64,000 bases of DNA from Phanerochaete sordida (taxonomy: Eukaryota > Basidiomycota > Agaricomycetes > Polyporales > Phanerochaetaceae). Both the position numbers and the translations under genes were made by a program. The notes beneath the pieces are model-generated. The model was not told where the DNA came from, did not search any database, and saw nothing but the letters and a program-made list of their open reading frames with translations. Positions 42,901 through 55,254 of this stretch are shown piece after piece. Within the stretch, counting starts at the first letter, position 1. The number at the start of each line of letters is the position of its first letter. The stretch spans positions 1-64,000 of the forward strand of contig BPQB01000055.1 in the NCBI GenBank assembly GCA_019973155.2, in the 5' to 3' direction.

Positions 42901-45900
42901 TCCTGTGATTCTATCCGGCGCGCTGACGGCGCCGCAGCGAAAGTTTCCCTCGAGCGCCTCGCGGACTTCCTCTGGAACGTGCGTGCCCGCCGCACATAGC
43001 GGACACACATCTTTCTGACCGGGCATTTTCTGGTGTGGCACCTACAGACGGAGCTCCTCGACGCGTTCGACGCGACGCCCGCGCCTGCACCGCCCGCTGC
43101 GCACGCGCACGATATCGGCTTCGCGCACGCGGAATTCCTCTGGTCCAAGGCGCCCTCCTCACCCCCCTCCACCACCGCCGCCAGCGCCAGCGCCGCTGAC
43201 GCGCCGTTCCGCCTGCGCGTCGACACGCCCGTCGTCTTCGCGCGCGGCGCGCTCAACCTCGTCGTCGGGCCGACGGGCGCGGGCAAAACCTCTGTGCTCA
43301 TGGCGCTCCTCGGCGAGATGCACTGCGTGCCCAGGCCCGGCGGCTGGGTGGGCCTGCCCAGGGAGGGCGGCGTCGCGTATGCGGCGCAAGAGAGCTGGGT
43401 CAGGAGTGCGACGATTAAGGTGTGTGCGAATGTGGTTTGGTGGAGGCGGGGGGCTGATCGGGTGTGGTAGGAGAATATTGTTCTTGATCAGCCGTTCGAT
43501 GAAGAGCGGTACAAGAAAGGTTGGTTTCTTGGTAGTGGTGGGGTTAGGTGTGGCTCTGATTGGGCTACCAGTGCTTTACCAGTGCGCGCTACGCCAAGAC
43601 CTAAAGCTGCTCGAGGCGGACGACGAGACGGAGGTCGGAGAGCGCGGGTTGACCCTCAGGTGCGCTTTGGTTGTGTGTATGCGCTGCTGGGGTTGGCTAA
43701 CGGCCGAGTATCACATACGCAGCGGCGGACAAAAGGTACATTACCGATTTATGCTGATGTTCATGACTCTGAAACTGTCGGCTGCAGGCTCGGGTTACGT
43801 TAGCGCGTGCTGTCTATTCGAAGGCTGAGATATTGCTGCTGGACGATGTACGTGACGCTGTTTCATGCAGTCGCGTCGCTTCACTGACACGGATAACAGG
43901 TCTTTGCTGCTCTAGTTCGTTTATTTTCTAATTGCACTATGATAACTACAGCTCACGGTCCTGCAGGACGTACACACCTCGCGCTGGATCGCAGACCAGT
44001 GCCTCGCGGGCGACCTGCTCAAGGGCCGCACCGTTATCCTCGTGGTACGCTCGCTTCCCACCCTCCTCACTCCCTATCTGACCTCCATCCCTAGACACAC
44101 AACGTCGCACTCACGATGTCCCTCGCGCACTTCGTCGTCGCGCTCGGCGCGGACGGCACCATCGCGAAGCAGGGCGCACCGGCAGAGGTCTTCGCAGGCG
44201 ACCCCGCGCTCGCGGAGCGCGTCCGCCACGAGCAGCAGGCGCTCGAGCTCGACGCGCTCGAAGAGCACGAGGGCGCGGCGAAGACGGACGCCCCTGCGAA
44301 GGAGGGCAAGCTCGTCGTCGCGGAGGAGATTGCCGTCGGCCGTGTCAGTTGGAAAGCAAGTGAGTAAAGGGAGTGCTTGGAGGGTGGGGCGGCGCTGAGT
44401 GCTGTGCGCAGTCAAGATGTTCCTCGCGGCGCTCGGCGGCGACTGGCCGGTGGTGTTCTGGACGCAGGTCTTCATTGGCCTGGGCGTGTCCGAGTTCTTC
44501 GACGTCGTCGAGATGTGGTGGCTCGGGCGCTGGGCGCACCAGTATGCCATCCAGCCGCACGACCAGGTGCAGGTGACTTTGTACGTGTCTATCCAATCAA
44601 TTCTCGGGGGCCAGGTTGTGCTGACACCTGAGCAGCTATTTGATTGTATACTGCGTCATCATCGTCTCTGTCGTCCTCGCCAGCACATGGGGCACGCTGT
44701 TCTGGACCTACGGAGCGACTGGGGCCTCGCGCAGGCTTAACGCGGATTTGATGTCGTCTCTCCTCCGAAGCACATTCAGGTATGTCTGCTGAAATGTTCT
44801 GACCAGGAGGGTGCTAACATAGGCCAGGTGGCTCGACGTGACCCCAGTGTCGCGCGTGATCAACCGCTGTACGCAAGACATCCGGACGGGTAACATACCA
44901 CTACTATTCCTTTCGCTCAGCAAGACTGACGCTTCCGATAGTTGACGGACCAGTGCAGGGCAACCTCTATGTCTTCTGCAAGTGCCTTTCCTTCTATGCA
45001 TCAGCATCGTATGTTGACATCACGACCCAGTCATCGTCACCGCCAACATGCTCATCAAGCTCACCGCGGTGATCGTCTACACGCCCGTGTTCCTCGTCCC
45101 CGCGCTCTTCGCCGTGGCTGTCGGCGCGCTGTTCGGCCACATGTACGTCCGGGCGCAGATGTCCGTCAAGCGCGAGCTCTCGAACGCGAAGTCGCCCGTC
45201 ATTGGCGTGTTCTCTGGTGCTATGGATGGGCTGGGTGAGTGCAAATCGTTGATATAGAAGTTTAGAAGGCTGACCGTTGGTGATCAGTATCAATCAGGGC
45301 GTACCACGCTCAAGAGTTCTTCAGAGCGGAGCTGCTGCAACGGATCGACTATTACTCGTGTGCTGCTCGAGTATTCAACAATCTTCAGCGGTACGCTCGC
45401 TTCTCCCGTTCGATAAGCACCCTGCTGATTTGATTGCAGCTGGATATCTGTGCGCATAGACATGCTGTCGGCTGTGTTCTCCTCCGCTGTGGCCTTCTAT
45501 CTGGTTTACGGCGGATCCATCAGTGACTCAGCTACTGTTGGATTTATTTTGACGGTCGCAGGTCAGTCTTCGTCGCATTTATAAGCTTCACGAACTAATC
45601 AAAGCTGTAGTCACGTTCACGGAGATGGTGCTGTGGTGCGTGCAGATGTACAACGGGTTCGAAGGTGAGCGTGACGTCACTACTATACCGTAGTATCAAC
45701 TCAAAGACGTCCCACCAGTCAACGCCAACAGGTACACAGTATCTCGTCATTGCATTCCAGACGCTAATGGGTATACTACAGCCTGGAGCGCATCTACCAA
45801 TACCTCCATATTGAACATGAACCCTCGAGCGGAATTATACCTCCTGCATACTGGCCGGCCAGCGGTGCCCTACACGTCGAGAAGCTAACGGCGAGATATT

Positions 45901-46888
45901 CTCAAGTGAATTTTTTCTCGGCGCTGGAATGCATCCATTTATATTGAACGAATTAACAGGATGGACCTGAGATCCTGCACGGCCTTACGTTCACAGTGAA
46001 CGCGGGAGAAAGGGTCGGAATCGGTAGGTGGTACCACCGCTCACCTACACTCTGCCTGACTCTTGTCCGTAGTCGGCCGTACAGGCTCAGGCAAATCGAC
46101 TCTGACTCTCGCGCTCCTCCGATGTATCCCGACCGAAGGACTTGTTACCTTCGACGGCATCCCGACTGCGACACTTGACCTGGACGCCCTCCGCTCCGCC
46201 GTCACCATCATTCCGCAGATGGTGAGCCCCTTGTTTCTTTCCCGCTCGCCTGTCCTGTGCTTACTAACGAATCTTCAAGCCGGAACTCATGAGCGGTAGC
46301 CTCCGCCACAACCTCGACCCATTCGGACAACACGACGACGCGACGCTGCACGACGCTTTACGCGCCTCCGGTCTCGCCAATGCAGGAAGCGCGAACGAAG
46401 GCAGTAACCTCGGCCTGGACTCGCAGATCGCAGAGCGTGGCGCGAACCTCTCCGTCGGGCAGCGCCAGATCGTTGCGCTCGCACGCGCGATCGTGCGCCG
46501 GAGCAAGTTGCTGATCCTGGACGAGGCGACATCTGCGATTGGTGTGTGGTGTCGACTTTTCGAAGGGGAAAACCTGACGGAGCTTGTGCAGATTACGAGA
46601 CGGACGCGATTATCCAGCGTTCGCTGCGCAACGAGCTCAAGGACGTTACGGTCATCACGGTCGCACATCGTCTGCAGACTATTATGGATTACGACAAGAT
46701 TGTAAGCCCCAGGTCTGTGAGCCCTTGCCTACACTAATGGTCGTGCGCAGATGGTGCTCGACGCTGGCCACCTTGCTGAGTTCGACACGCCCAAGGCGCT
46801 GTTAGAGAAGAAGGACGGCCTCCTGCACGCTCTGGTTGAAGAGAGCTCTGACAAGGCCGCACTGTACGCGATGGCTGGCGCGGGTTAG
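39912..46888 (+). CDS. ABCC-type (MRP/Ycf1-like) ABC transporter
   Basis: A very fragmented gene, about 30 exons and about 1,500 residues. After hydrophobic segments (near 40090-41000) comes the first membrane domain, with [11 protein letters not shown] near 42390. The first nucleotide-binding domain has Walker [10 protein letters not shown] near 43270, then AYAAQESWV, signature [13 protein letters not shown], Walker B ILLLDD and [13 protein letters not shown]. Two of its exons are 13 and 15 nt. The second membrane domain follows ([22 protein letters not shown]). The second nucleotide-binding domain has [10 protein letters not shown] near 46075, [14 protein letters not shown] and LILDEATSA. 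Asp instead of Glu after the first Walker B is normal for ABCC. Such pumps export drugs or conjugates across plasma or vacuolar membranes. The stop is at 46886-46888. The start at 39912 is uncertain, since its frame does not join cleanly to the first transmembrane exon. Confidence 0.85.
43723..43735 (+). other. 13-nt micro-exon encoding the ABC signature GGQK
   Basis: CGGCGGACAAAAG is flanked by ...acgcag and gtacat. Joined to the preceding CTC AG and the following GCT CGG it gives LSGGQKAR, the first signature motif. No other splice route restores it. Confidence 0.75.
43900..43914 (+). other. 15-nt micro-exon after Walker B
   Basis: GTCTTTGCTGCTCTA lies between ...aacag and gttcgt and yields [18 protein letters not shown], the expected Walker B/D-loop of ABCC transporters. 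Confidence 0.65.
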
Positions 46889-46948
46889 CCAGCAATGTGC
46901 TTCCTGGGTCTACATTCTCTCCTGCGACACAGCCAGCGTTCCGAGCAT

Positions 46949-48620
46949 TATGTCAAAGTCGAGAACTTGTAGGTAGATCTCCAGGTGTAATCTCTATCCG
47001 GCCCATCTATGCATACCATTTAGCATGGTTCTCTGAAAATGCTGGAACTGGGCTCACAAATCTGGTTCACACCCCACTCCGGCGTGTTGATTGCGTCGAG
47101 ATATCCCTCCTGTTCAATTGCCACGCCGGCCCAGTAGCTATAGTTGAGCGAGGGCCCGCCGTGCACCTTCTTGCGCGGGATGCCCTCTAGACCGAGCCAG
47201 TACGCCGTGAACACCTGCGTAGCGGGGTTGCTTGTCGTGACGTCGAGTCTGCGCGATGCATATCAATTCGCTGGCTGTGTGGGTAAAACGAAGTGCGCAC
47301 CGAATGCCTGAGACATCACTCCAAAGCGAGAGCCCGGGTTTTGAGCTCTCGTCGTGGTCGTAGATCCAGCAGTTGTCGTACCCAACACAACCTGCCGCGC
47401 GCCCATCGTGAGATTTACCTGAGTCGGATTCAACGTGCTGACCCACCTGGTCCGCACAACCCGACCGCCTCGCCGAAACGATAGTCTATCGTCTGCGCCT
47501 GTCGGAAGTCGAACGCGGTTCCAGAGACATTGATGAAATTTCCTGTGGGGATGAAATCGCCATCCAGTTCTACAACGCGAGAAGCGTCGACCTGTAGGTA
47601 ATGGTTCAGAATATTCTCGCTGCCTTGAAATGCGTCGAGATTCCTGTTGCGATATTGGGTCAATAACCTCAGCGAAGATATACGCGAAGAGAGGAAATGT
47701 ACCAATAGATGTGCTGTGTAAGCATAATCGGCGTAAGATGCGTCGCAGTAGCATGTACAGTCGTCTCCAAGATACCGCCGTCCTTGACCGTGTGCGTTGC
47801 CTGTCGACCGCTATAAGCTTCGGCTTCTTTCGAACAATATCAATGTGCTTACAAAAGCAGACACGTCACCAGGAAAGCCCTCATCGGCGGCGTCGAGATG
47901 GTGATACGTAACACTGCTCTTGGACTTCGAGACGACGGTCCAGTTGCGGCGGTCCCACCCGATGGTCCCGCCGTGCAGTGTCGCCTGACCTATGCAATTC
48001 AGGACATAAGAGCACTTAAAAATCGTCACATAAACTATGCTCACCATCAGCATCGTTGAGCGGCGTATGGTATACGTTCGGACCTGGAGGCTGCGGATCC
48101 TTTGTGATCGGAATGGAAAACGTTCCTAGCTCGCGAAGTAAGCCATGCAGCACATACAGCACATGGGCGAGAACGAGTACCATTTTTGATTCGGTTCGCA
48201 TACCTACAAGAATATGAACACAGAGTCCTAAGTCGAGCGAGATGTGTATACTGCTTACCGTCCAACAATGGGGTTGAACACAGGGTGCGCCGGGTCCGTC
48301 AGCAGCTTCGTCTATCATTTACTTCAGTTATCCCACCAGTGGTTTGTCCTACACACGAGAGCACCCACATTGTCGTCGTACCCGAGCACAACGTCGCGCG
48401 CCTTCCCGAATTTGTCAAGCACCCACAGCTCGGTCAGCGTGGCGCCGACGGACACGAACTTAGCACTGATAGACCCGTCGGGCGCGGAGATTGTTGTAAT
48501 GTCGAATGGCTGGCACAAGATGTCAATATGGGTGTCAATGGAGGATGGAGCGCATACCCATGGCTCGCCTGCTGAGACGAGCGAAAGAGCCAGCACCGCG
48601 AGAGCCGTAGTCACGAACAT
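46949..48620 (-). CDS. secreted aldose 1-epimerase (galactose mutarotase family)
   Basis: Minus strand, about 420 residues over several introns. The start at 48620 opens with a signal peptide (FVTTALAVLALSLVSAGEP). Domain motifs follow in order: LTELWVLDKFG, RDVVLGYDD, HPVFNPIVGR, the catalytic His region LHGGTIGWDRRNW near 47950, a second catalytic His in QHIYWNLDAFQG (an intron splits the Trp codon) near 47700, SRVVELDGDFIPTG near 47560, and the catalytic Glu in AIEQEGYLDAINTPEWG near 47090. The last exon reads YGPDRDYTWRSTYKFS and ends at a TAA at 46949-46951. The enzyme interconverts alpha and beta anomers of sugars, here outside the cell. Its 3' end is 60 bp from the convergent ABC transporter. 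Confidence 0.87.
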
Positions 48621-49914
48621 CCTGAAGCAGAGTCGAGGTCGGTCGCCCTCACCTTCGCGCTTTATATCACCTCCACGGCGTCGCTTACTGACCCTGCTAA
48701 TGGATCTTTGCCTGCTGGATCGTGCCCTGGCGGCGACGGTTCCCCGCGCGCATGCTGCAGGACAGATGCAATCAGCATGTGACGTGTGCCTGGGCGGTGC
48801 AATGGGCGCATGCGAGATCGCAGCCCGCCTCGAGCCTATATATCACAGAGGAAATGAAGACGTACTGTGTGATTGCACAATCCGCGTACTGAGCCCGCCG
48901 CTGACGATATGTCGATGACAGATGACTCGTACGACCTGAAGACAGAAGTTTGCATTCAAGAGATGCGGTCACATAGTAACCTTAGAATAATATGACGCAC
49001 ATGCGGAGGCCTCTGATATAGGCTGTTCCCGTGTGCATCTACAAGATGTCTTTTGCGAGGCTCCTATCACGGTTCTTGCCCGCCATCCGCGCCAAGCTAT
49101 CACGACCTCGGGCGCAACTCGAAGCGACTCCATATCCCCGCATACGCCGCGCGCGTCTCCGCGACCGCATGGCGGGCCGACGTCCCGCATCCCTGCGAAA
49201 CGAACTGTTCTGCGCTGAACAATTGCGGCCTTAAAAGCTGACTCCGACCACCGCACTAACAGTCAATAATGAGCTGTGTGGGTGTACATATGCAAGGCAG
49301 GACGCTGCGCTCCGCATTCCGGGCATCCGCGAAAGCTTTCCCACCTGCAGAAGCTACCGGAGGATCTGAGCACATGGACAACGGGCGGCAGACACCGCCC
49401 AAATTGACACTCCTGGCTTGATTCGCCACGATCGCGGCGATGAACGATCTCCGCTCTACACGCAATACCCGACGACAATTCTCCTGTACATACTGGTGCG
49501 CCCACAAATTTATAGTATCTGGCCATATGTAAGCAGGCTAATTACGCTGATGTATTCCTGAAGATTATCGTTGATGAAGCTTCACTGGGTGACTGCGCAA
49601 CCGGTCAAATCGCAGACATGCTGTGATAACTGATCTGCCCAAATTCAACGCACAGCCAGTCGGATTCAGCTTGGGACCTTTCCGTCTCCGATGGCGCATT
49701 GCTCCGAACAGATCTTCGTACAGCCTTCTCAGACTCCATCTGCCACTTCCGTCGTTGAACAGATCTCCGCCCTTTCGGCGATAACTGAAGTCACATCGGC
49801 AAACCGCTCTTCCCGCAAGCAGCCACCTTGCATGCCGCGGCATCTGGGCACTTGCGTGTAGCCGTACTCCAAGCTTAAGAACGTCTGGCCACTTTGCTCC
49901 ATCAGCGTTGCGGT
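48621..49914. other. long divergent intergenic stretch
   Basis: About 1.3 kb. Apart from the epimerase TATA box near its left end, the frames present lack motifs, splice logic or homology to other genes here. The DUF6534 promoter must lie near the right end. Confidence 0.5.
48661..48666 (-). promoter_or_regulatory. TATA box of the aldose 1-epimerase gene
   Basis: TATAAA on the minus strand, 41 nt upstream of the start at 48620. Confidence 0.5.
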
Positions 49915-51394
49915 ATGACCGGCGTCCCTCCCCCCGTTTCTTCCATAGACACCGCGCCTCTGTAAGCTGCAGGCTTCTGCCGCATCGCTTAATGTGCTAA
50001 CCACCGGTCTGCAGCGCTGGCCCGGTTGTAAGCGTCTCCAGCTGGTTCATGGGCACATACTCACGGCCACCTTCATCTGGTTCGCCCAGCTGCTAGGCTA
50101 CCTCTTCAACTGGGGTCTCTTTGGCGTGCTTTCAGTTCAAGTCTGCAAGTGTCCCACTCCCTATCTTAAACATATTGTAACACCGGTCTACTCCAGGCAT
50201 CTACCATGTTGCTTTCCCCAAGGATAAATGGACACCCAAGACCATGGTGTATATTATCTACTGCATAGAGCTGGCGCAGACGATCCTTGTCACCCACGAC
50301 TGTTTCAACGCATACGCACGGCATTTCGGTGACCTGGAAGGACTGAACGCCGCACAGACCGAATGGCTTGCGGTGCCGATCTTCAGTGCTATCGGTGCGC
50401 CACGCCAGTTTTTGTGTGCGCTGTTGCGACTGACGCACATCGTATAGTCAGCTGTGTTGTGCAAATGTATTATGCATACAGACTCGAAATACTGTCTGGC
50501 TCTCGATGGTTACGCGCAGTTGTGTCTTTGGTGCGTCTCGATGTACAATTATAGGATGCATGCGCTGACCGATGTCACAGATTGCACTGACCCAAGGTGG
50601 CGCAAGTCTCGCCGCAGGCGGCCAAGCATTCGGCATTGGCAATTTCTCCGACTTGGCAAAGAAGGCCTCCGTCAGTACTGCGGTATGCGGGCTGCTCGAA
50701 TTTCTCGGCCAATTCTCAAGTGTTCGAACAGATGTGGCTCGCTGGCTGGGCAGTATGTGATGTGGTCATTGCGCTATGCATGGCGTACTATGTAGGTGCC
50801 GCGGCTATCTATGTTAAATTGCGCAATGTCCCACATAATCACAGCTGTCCCGCGGAGACTCGGGACTTCCTACGACACACGCCGTCATCACGAGGCTCCT
50901 GCGCCTCATCGTTGGGACTGGGAGCCTGACGGGTTCGTCGAGAGCTTTCCCTCATCCACACCAGCCAGCTGACAATGCGCTCAGCGATCATGGCGACCGT
51001 CGACCTCATCCTGTACTTTGCATTCCCGCACGAAGCGTACCACGGCTGCATCGCACTCGTCCTGGCGAAGCTATACTCGAACTCGCTGCTCGTCCTCTTC
51101 AACAGTCGTATCCGCATTGTCGGCTCCCGAAATTGGTCAGATTCATCCTGCGTCTCGTCCAATGCCGACGGCAGGAGACCGACCTTTGCGCCGGGCCCGA
51201 AGCCAGACGTGCTTTTCCCTGATGCCTCCGTCGCGAGTTTAGGCTCCATTCGCGTCGAACGAGGGCCATGGAGGGACGGCCGGATCGAGTTGGAGGAACA
51301 GGTAAGCGTTCTGCCTAACTATTTCGCCTGCGTTTCGCGATACTGAAACGGAGCCCAGAAACGAGTCGATCCCGCGAAGACCTCAAATTTGTAG
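49915..51394 (+). CDS. DUF6534 family multi-pass membrane protein
   Basis: Traced from the ATG at 49915 through about eight small introns, about 345 residues. The N terminus joins across two introns to give APLAGPVLLGYLFNWGLFG, followed by VLSVQV and YHVAFPKDKWTPK, a pattern I recognise as the agaricomycete DUF6534 family. Further helices follow: VYIIYCIELAQTILV, VWLAGWAVCDVVIAL, SAIMATVDLILYF and a GCIALVLAKLYSNSLL segment ending in LFNSR. The C terminus is polar and ends after GRIELEEQ. The intron at 50145-50196 seems to use a GC donor (gcaagt); a GT alternative breaks the frame. These proteins have about seven transmembrane helices and no known function. Near 50450-50760 the exon limits are less certain. 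Confidence 0.78.
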
Positions 51395-52026
51395 GTAATA
51401 GTAGGTGTATGCCCTTGTTGCGTGGCTAGGCTATCTAGGACATTGCCGGTATCTTATGCGTAGGACTTGTCAATATTATGCACCGTGTACGTTTAGGCAA
51501 AATTATTTACTCACGTTATAGTGGCTTCATGGCGATACTGGCACTGAGAGGTGTACGCTGCAAAACGGTGGCTGGATGTACGTACCCTCTGGGAGGTCAC
51601 CCACAAAATCAGATCTCTCGGGCGCGGGTCTTCCAGCGCAAGCCCCGCTCGCGCTCAGAGAACCTAAAGCTTGGCACTTTCGAGATTGGAGATCGAATCT
51701 AGGGCATGTCAGGCATTCACTAAGGCTGTCGCGCCATATGGCAGGCACACAAGCGTCGGTATATGCGTGGACGGGAAACGAGGCCTTGGGTTACGTGCCC
51801 ATGACTCGCCCGCAGGGATGACGGGTACTGGGCAGAGCTATCGCAGCGAGGATATTGTCTCAGCAACATCGCAAAACAAGGTCGTTCTCCAGCCTCGCGC
51901 CTGCCGCTGTTCGACCACCGACGACCAGCTCCCTCGTGCGTCTGGATCCAAGAAGTAGCAGCATCCAGAATATCCCCAAATATACAAGAATAATCTAACA
52001 CGACTCAGCTGTCTATCGGCCGCCTT
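51395..52026. other. intergenic, convergent 3' ends
   Basis: 632 bp between the DUF6534 stop and the SNF2 gene stop on the opposite strand. The open frames are unsupported. Confidence 0.5.
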
Positions 52027-55000
52027 CTACTCCGCGTCGTCCCCATCGGCCACGCCGACCCCGTCCTCATCCTCGTCTGCGCCCATCATCCCCGCGAGCG
52101 CGTCCCCGCCCTCGTCGACAGGCGCCTCATACACCGCAAACGCCGTGCGCGTCTCCTCGGGCTTCGCGACCGCGTCCGACGTCCAGCCCTGTCCGCGCCC
52201 GGCAAACACGTCTTCGCCGCGCTCGAGCAGCGCGTCGAGGTCGCGCCGCGCGAGCACCGCGCCGCCGCCGGCCAGCGGGACGTGCTCGCCCTCGAGCCCG
52301 AGCAGCTCCTTCGCGAGCTCCGCCATGCCCTTGTGCGCGCCGCGGCGCACGCCGCCGAGCGCCTCGAGCGCGGCCTGCGGCGTGCGGAACGCGCCGCGCG
52401 CGATGACGAGGGCCTCGAGCCGCCGCTTCGCGGCCGCGCGCTGCATGATGCGTTCCTCGACCGTGTGTGCCGTCACGAGCCGGAAGCTGAGCACGGGCTT
52501 CGTCTGCCCGATGCGGTGCGCGCGGGCTTGTGCCTGTAGATCCACTTGCGGGTTCTGTCCAGGGCGTGAGCAGAAACTCCTTACAGCTACGGATGAGGAT
52601 ACGCACCCAGTCACCGTCATAGAAGATGACCGTGTCCGCGGCGACGAGGTTCAGGCCAAGCCCTCCCGCCCGCGTGCTGAGGATGAACAGCTTCGGCGCG
52701 TCGGGTGCGTCCCCGCCATTCTGGAAGCGGGCAACCTCCTCGCGGCGCGTCTCCATGGGCGTGCTGCCGTCGATGCGGCAGAGGTCCCAGCGCTTGATCT
52801 CGTGCGCCCAGTCGTCGATGATGTCGAGCATGGTCGTGAACTGGCTGAAGAGCAGCACCTTGTGCCCGCGCGCGAAGAGCTCCGTGAGCAGCTGGTCGAG
52901 GAGCAGCATCTTCCCGCTCGCCTCGACCAGGGTCGCGTCCAGGATGGGCGCCTTCGTCACGGGGTCCTCCGGCCAATCGAACAGGTACGGGTGCGAGCAC
53001 ACCTTGCGCAGCTGCATGAGGATGTTCTGCAGCCGCTTGTTGTTCACGCTCTTCCCTGCGGCCGGGTCAGCCCGAGCACACGACAGGAATCAGACGTCAC
53101 TCACTCTTCTCCTGACGCTGCCACTCCTTCCCGAGCTCCTCGGCCGTCTTCTCGTTCGCCCGGCGCTCGCGCTCCGCATCGAGCTCGCCATTCTCCAGCC
53201 TGCGGAAGTACTCCTTGTCGTTCCCGTCGTCATCATACGTCCTGCGCTGCTTCCCGCGCCTGCGCCCGCTCCTGCGCGGGCCCTCCTCCGCCTCCTCCGG
53301 CGCGCCCGCCTCTGCCGTCTCGTCCGCAAGCTTGCCCTCCTTCATGAGCAGCGCGCGCAGGTGCCCGTCGAGGATCGCGTCGTACAGAGCGCGCTGCTGC
53401 AGGCTGAGCGGCGCGTAGAGCACGTACTCCTTCTTCGGCGGCATGTTCGTGAGTACGTCCGCCTTCAGGCGCCGGAGCAGGAACGGGCGCAGTATCGCGT
53501 GCAGCGAGCTGATCAGGCGCGACACGCGCGGGGACGTCTGCGCCGCCGTCTCAGGCATGTTGAACCAGTCCTGGAACGTGTCGAGATCTGTGAACAGGTC
53601 CGGCAGCACAAAGTTCAGCAGCGACCACAGTTCGGCAAGGTTGTTCTGCATATTGGTTAGTCCTCAGCGCAACGCATGCAAAGATCGTGACGCACCTGCA
53701 ACGGCGTGCCCGTTAGGACCATACGCCCCGTTGCCGGGATCGCCTTCAGCGAGCGGTGCAACTTGCTTTCAAAGTTCTTGAGCCGGTGGCCCTCGTCGAC
53801 GACGATGAACCCCCATTTGTACTGCGCAAGGTACACCTCATCTTTCATCACCGTCTCGTACGTGGTCAGTATGACTGGAAACTTCGTGCGCATTTTGGGC
53901 TTTCCGTCGCTATCCGCCTCAACCTGAGCGTCGTCTTCGTCTTCCGCCTCGTCGTCAGCCGGTTTCCTAGATCGTATGCCTCGTCTGGTGGGTTTCCGGC
54001 CCTTGGTAGGAGCTTTGCGTTTTGCCGGCGCCTTCTTCGGACGTCCTGATGGTGTCGATGTAGACGCCTCAGAGGTCTCCTCCGCTGCCTGCTTCCACGG
54101 CTCGCCAGTGCCGAGCCAGTATTTCTTGTCTTGCTCTGGGATAACCATGACCTTCTTGCGGAGCTCGGCACGCTCAGCAGGGGTACCGCGATATACGCAT
54201 ATAGGGATCTACAGGCAACGTTAGCGTGTTCCACTGGGCGAAATTGACCGAAGTACATCTGGCGTAAACTTCTTGAACTCGTCCGCCCAGTTGCTGAGGA
54301 CACTGAGTGGGCATACGACCATGAATGGCGCTGCGGAGCACTCGCGGAGCCATGCGTGGAATGCTATTGTTTGCAACGTCTGTGCGGCGCGAACGTCAGC
54401 ACATGTCATCAACTGACGCATGCGAGTTCGAGGATGACCTTTCCAAGACCCATTTCGTCCGCTGAAGATATGTCAGTTCCCTGGCCTGGCAAGTTCCAAG
54501 TGCTGCTCACCGAGTATACCGGAAATACCCTGGTGGTACAAGCCAACCATCCACGCCACACCCTCTAGCTGAAAGTCTTTCAGGGTACCACCGGTGACGA
54601 AGGCAGGCTGCTTGAATGACGGCATTTCTTCGACTTCTTCTGCTTGCGCCTCGTCTTGACTCCCTTCGCTGGCTTCGGTCTTCACGCGCTTCGCCGCGCG
54701 GCTGGAGGCGTCGTCGTGGTCGAGAGTTCGTTTATTCCGCCCGTTACGCGTGGATTTAGTCGGTGCTGCACGAGATGGAGGCTTGGCCGCAGGCTTATGT
54801 TTGATCTTCGCAGTGTCCATCTGCTCCTTGAGGACCCTTGCATAGAACCGTACTTTCTCAAGAAATGGCTCCAGTTTCTCCCATTTCTCCTTGTCTTCTG
54901 GCTATGTAAGTTCAGTATGCGATTCCATGAAGGCACACCAAGAGCACGCACAGACATCTCTTCCTCGTCCTGGTAGGGTTCGCTCAGACGAAGCAAGCGA

Positions 55001-55254
55001 ACAGCGTACATGCGACTCACCTCCAGCTCCTCATCCTCGACTTTCATCTCGGTCTCCGGCATAGGCGACGACGCAGGGCTCGCCGCAGGACTCGTATCTG
55101 GCGGAGCGATAGACGGCGCCGGCGAGGACGCGACCGTAGTAGAGGCGGGCGGAGACGAGGCGCGGGTGGAGGGTAGCGACGAGGACGCCGCTGACTTGGA
55201 GAACATGTCGACGAGCGTCGCTTGCTTCGTCTTCGTCGTCTTTTGGATGGCCAT
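52027..55254 (-). CDS. SNF2-family chromatin remodeller, LSH/HELLS/DDM1/Irc5-like
   Basis: Minus strand, about 900 residues over about eight exons, starting at 55254 ([18 protein letters not shown]). A Ser/Pro-rich low-complexity N terminus comes first. The ATPase has [14 protein letters not shown], Walker A DEMGLGKT (on a 23-nt exon at 54436-54458), [24 protein letters not shown]-box [10 protein letters not shown] and [10 protein letters not shown]. The helicase C half has [36 protein letters not shown] and the arginine-finger block [13 protein letters not shown]. An insert with Lys/Arg and acidic runs separates motifs I and II. The end is acidic. HELLS/DDM1/Irc5 are nuclear remodellers linked to DNA methylation, heterochromatin and repair; the subfamily assignment rests on overall order and is moderate. 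Confidence 0.85.

Noticed and set aside
49565..49843. 92-codon minus-strand frame between epimerase and DUF6534 genes
   Set aside because: No recognisable motif, no splice partner and no homology to other genes in the window.
52145..53660. Plus-strand frames of 344-400 codons opposite the SNF2 gene
   Set aside because: Antisense shadows; the minus strand encodes clear SNF2 helicase motifs.
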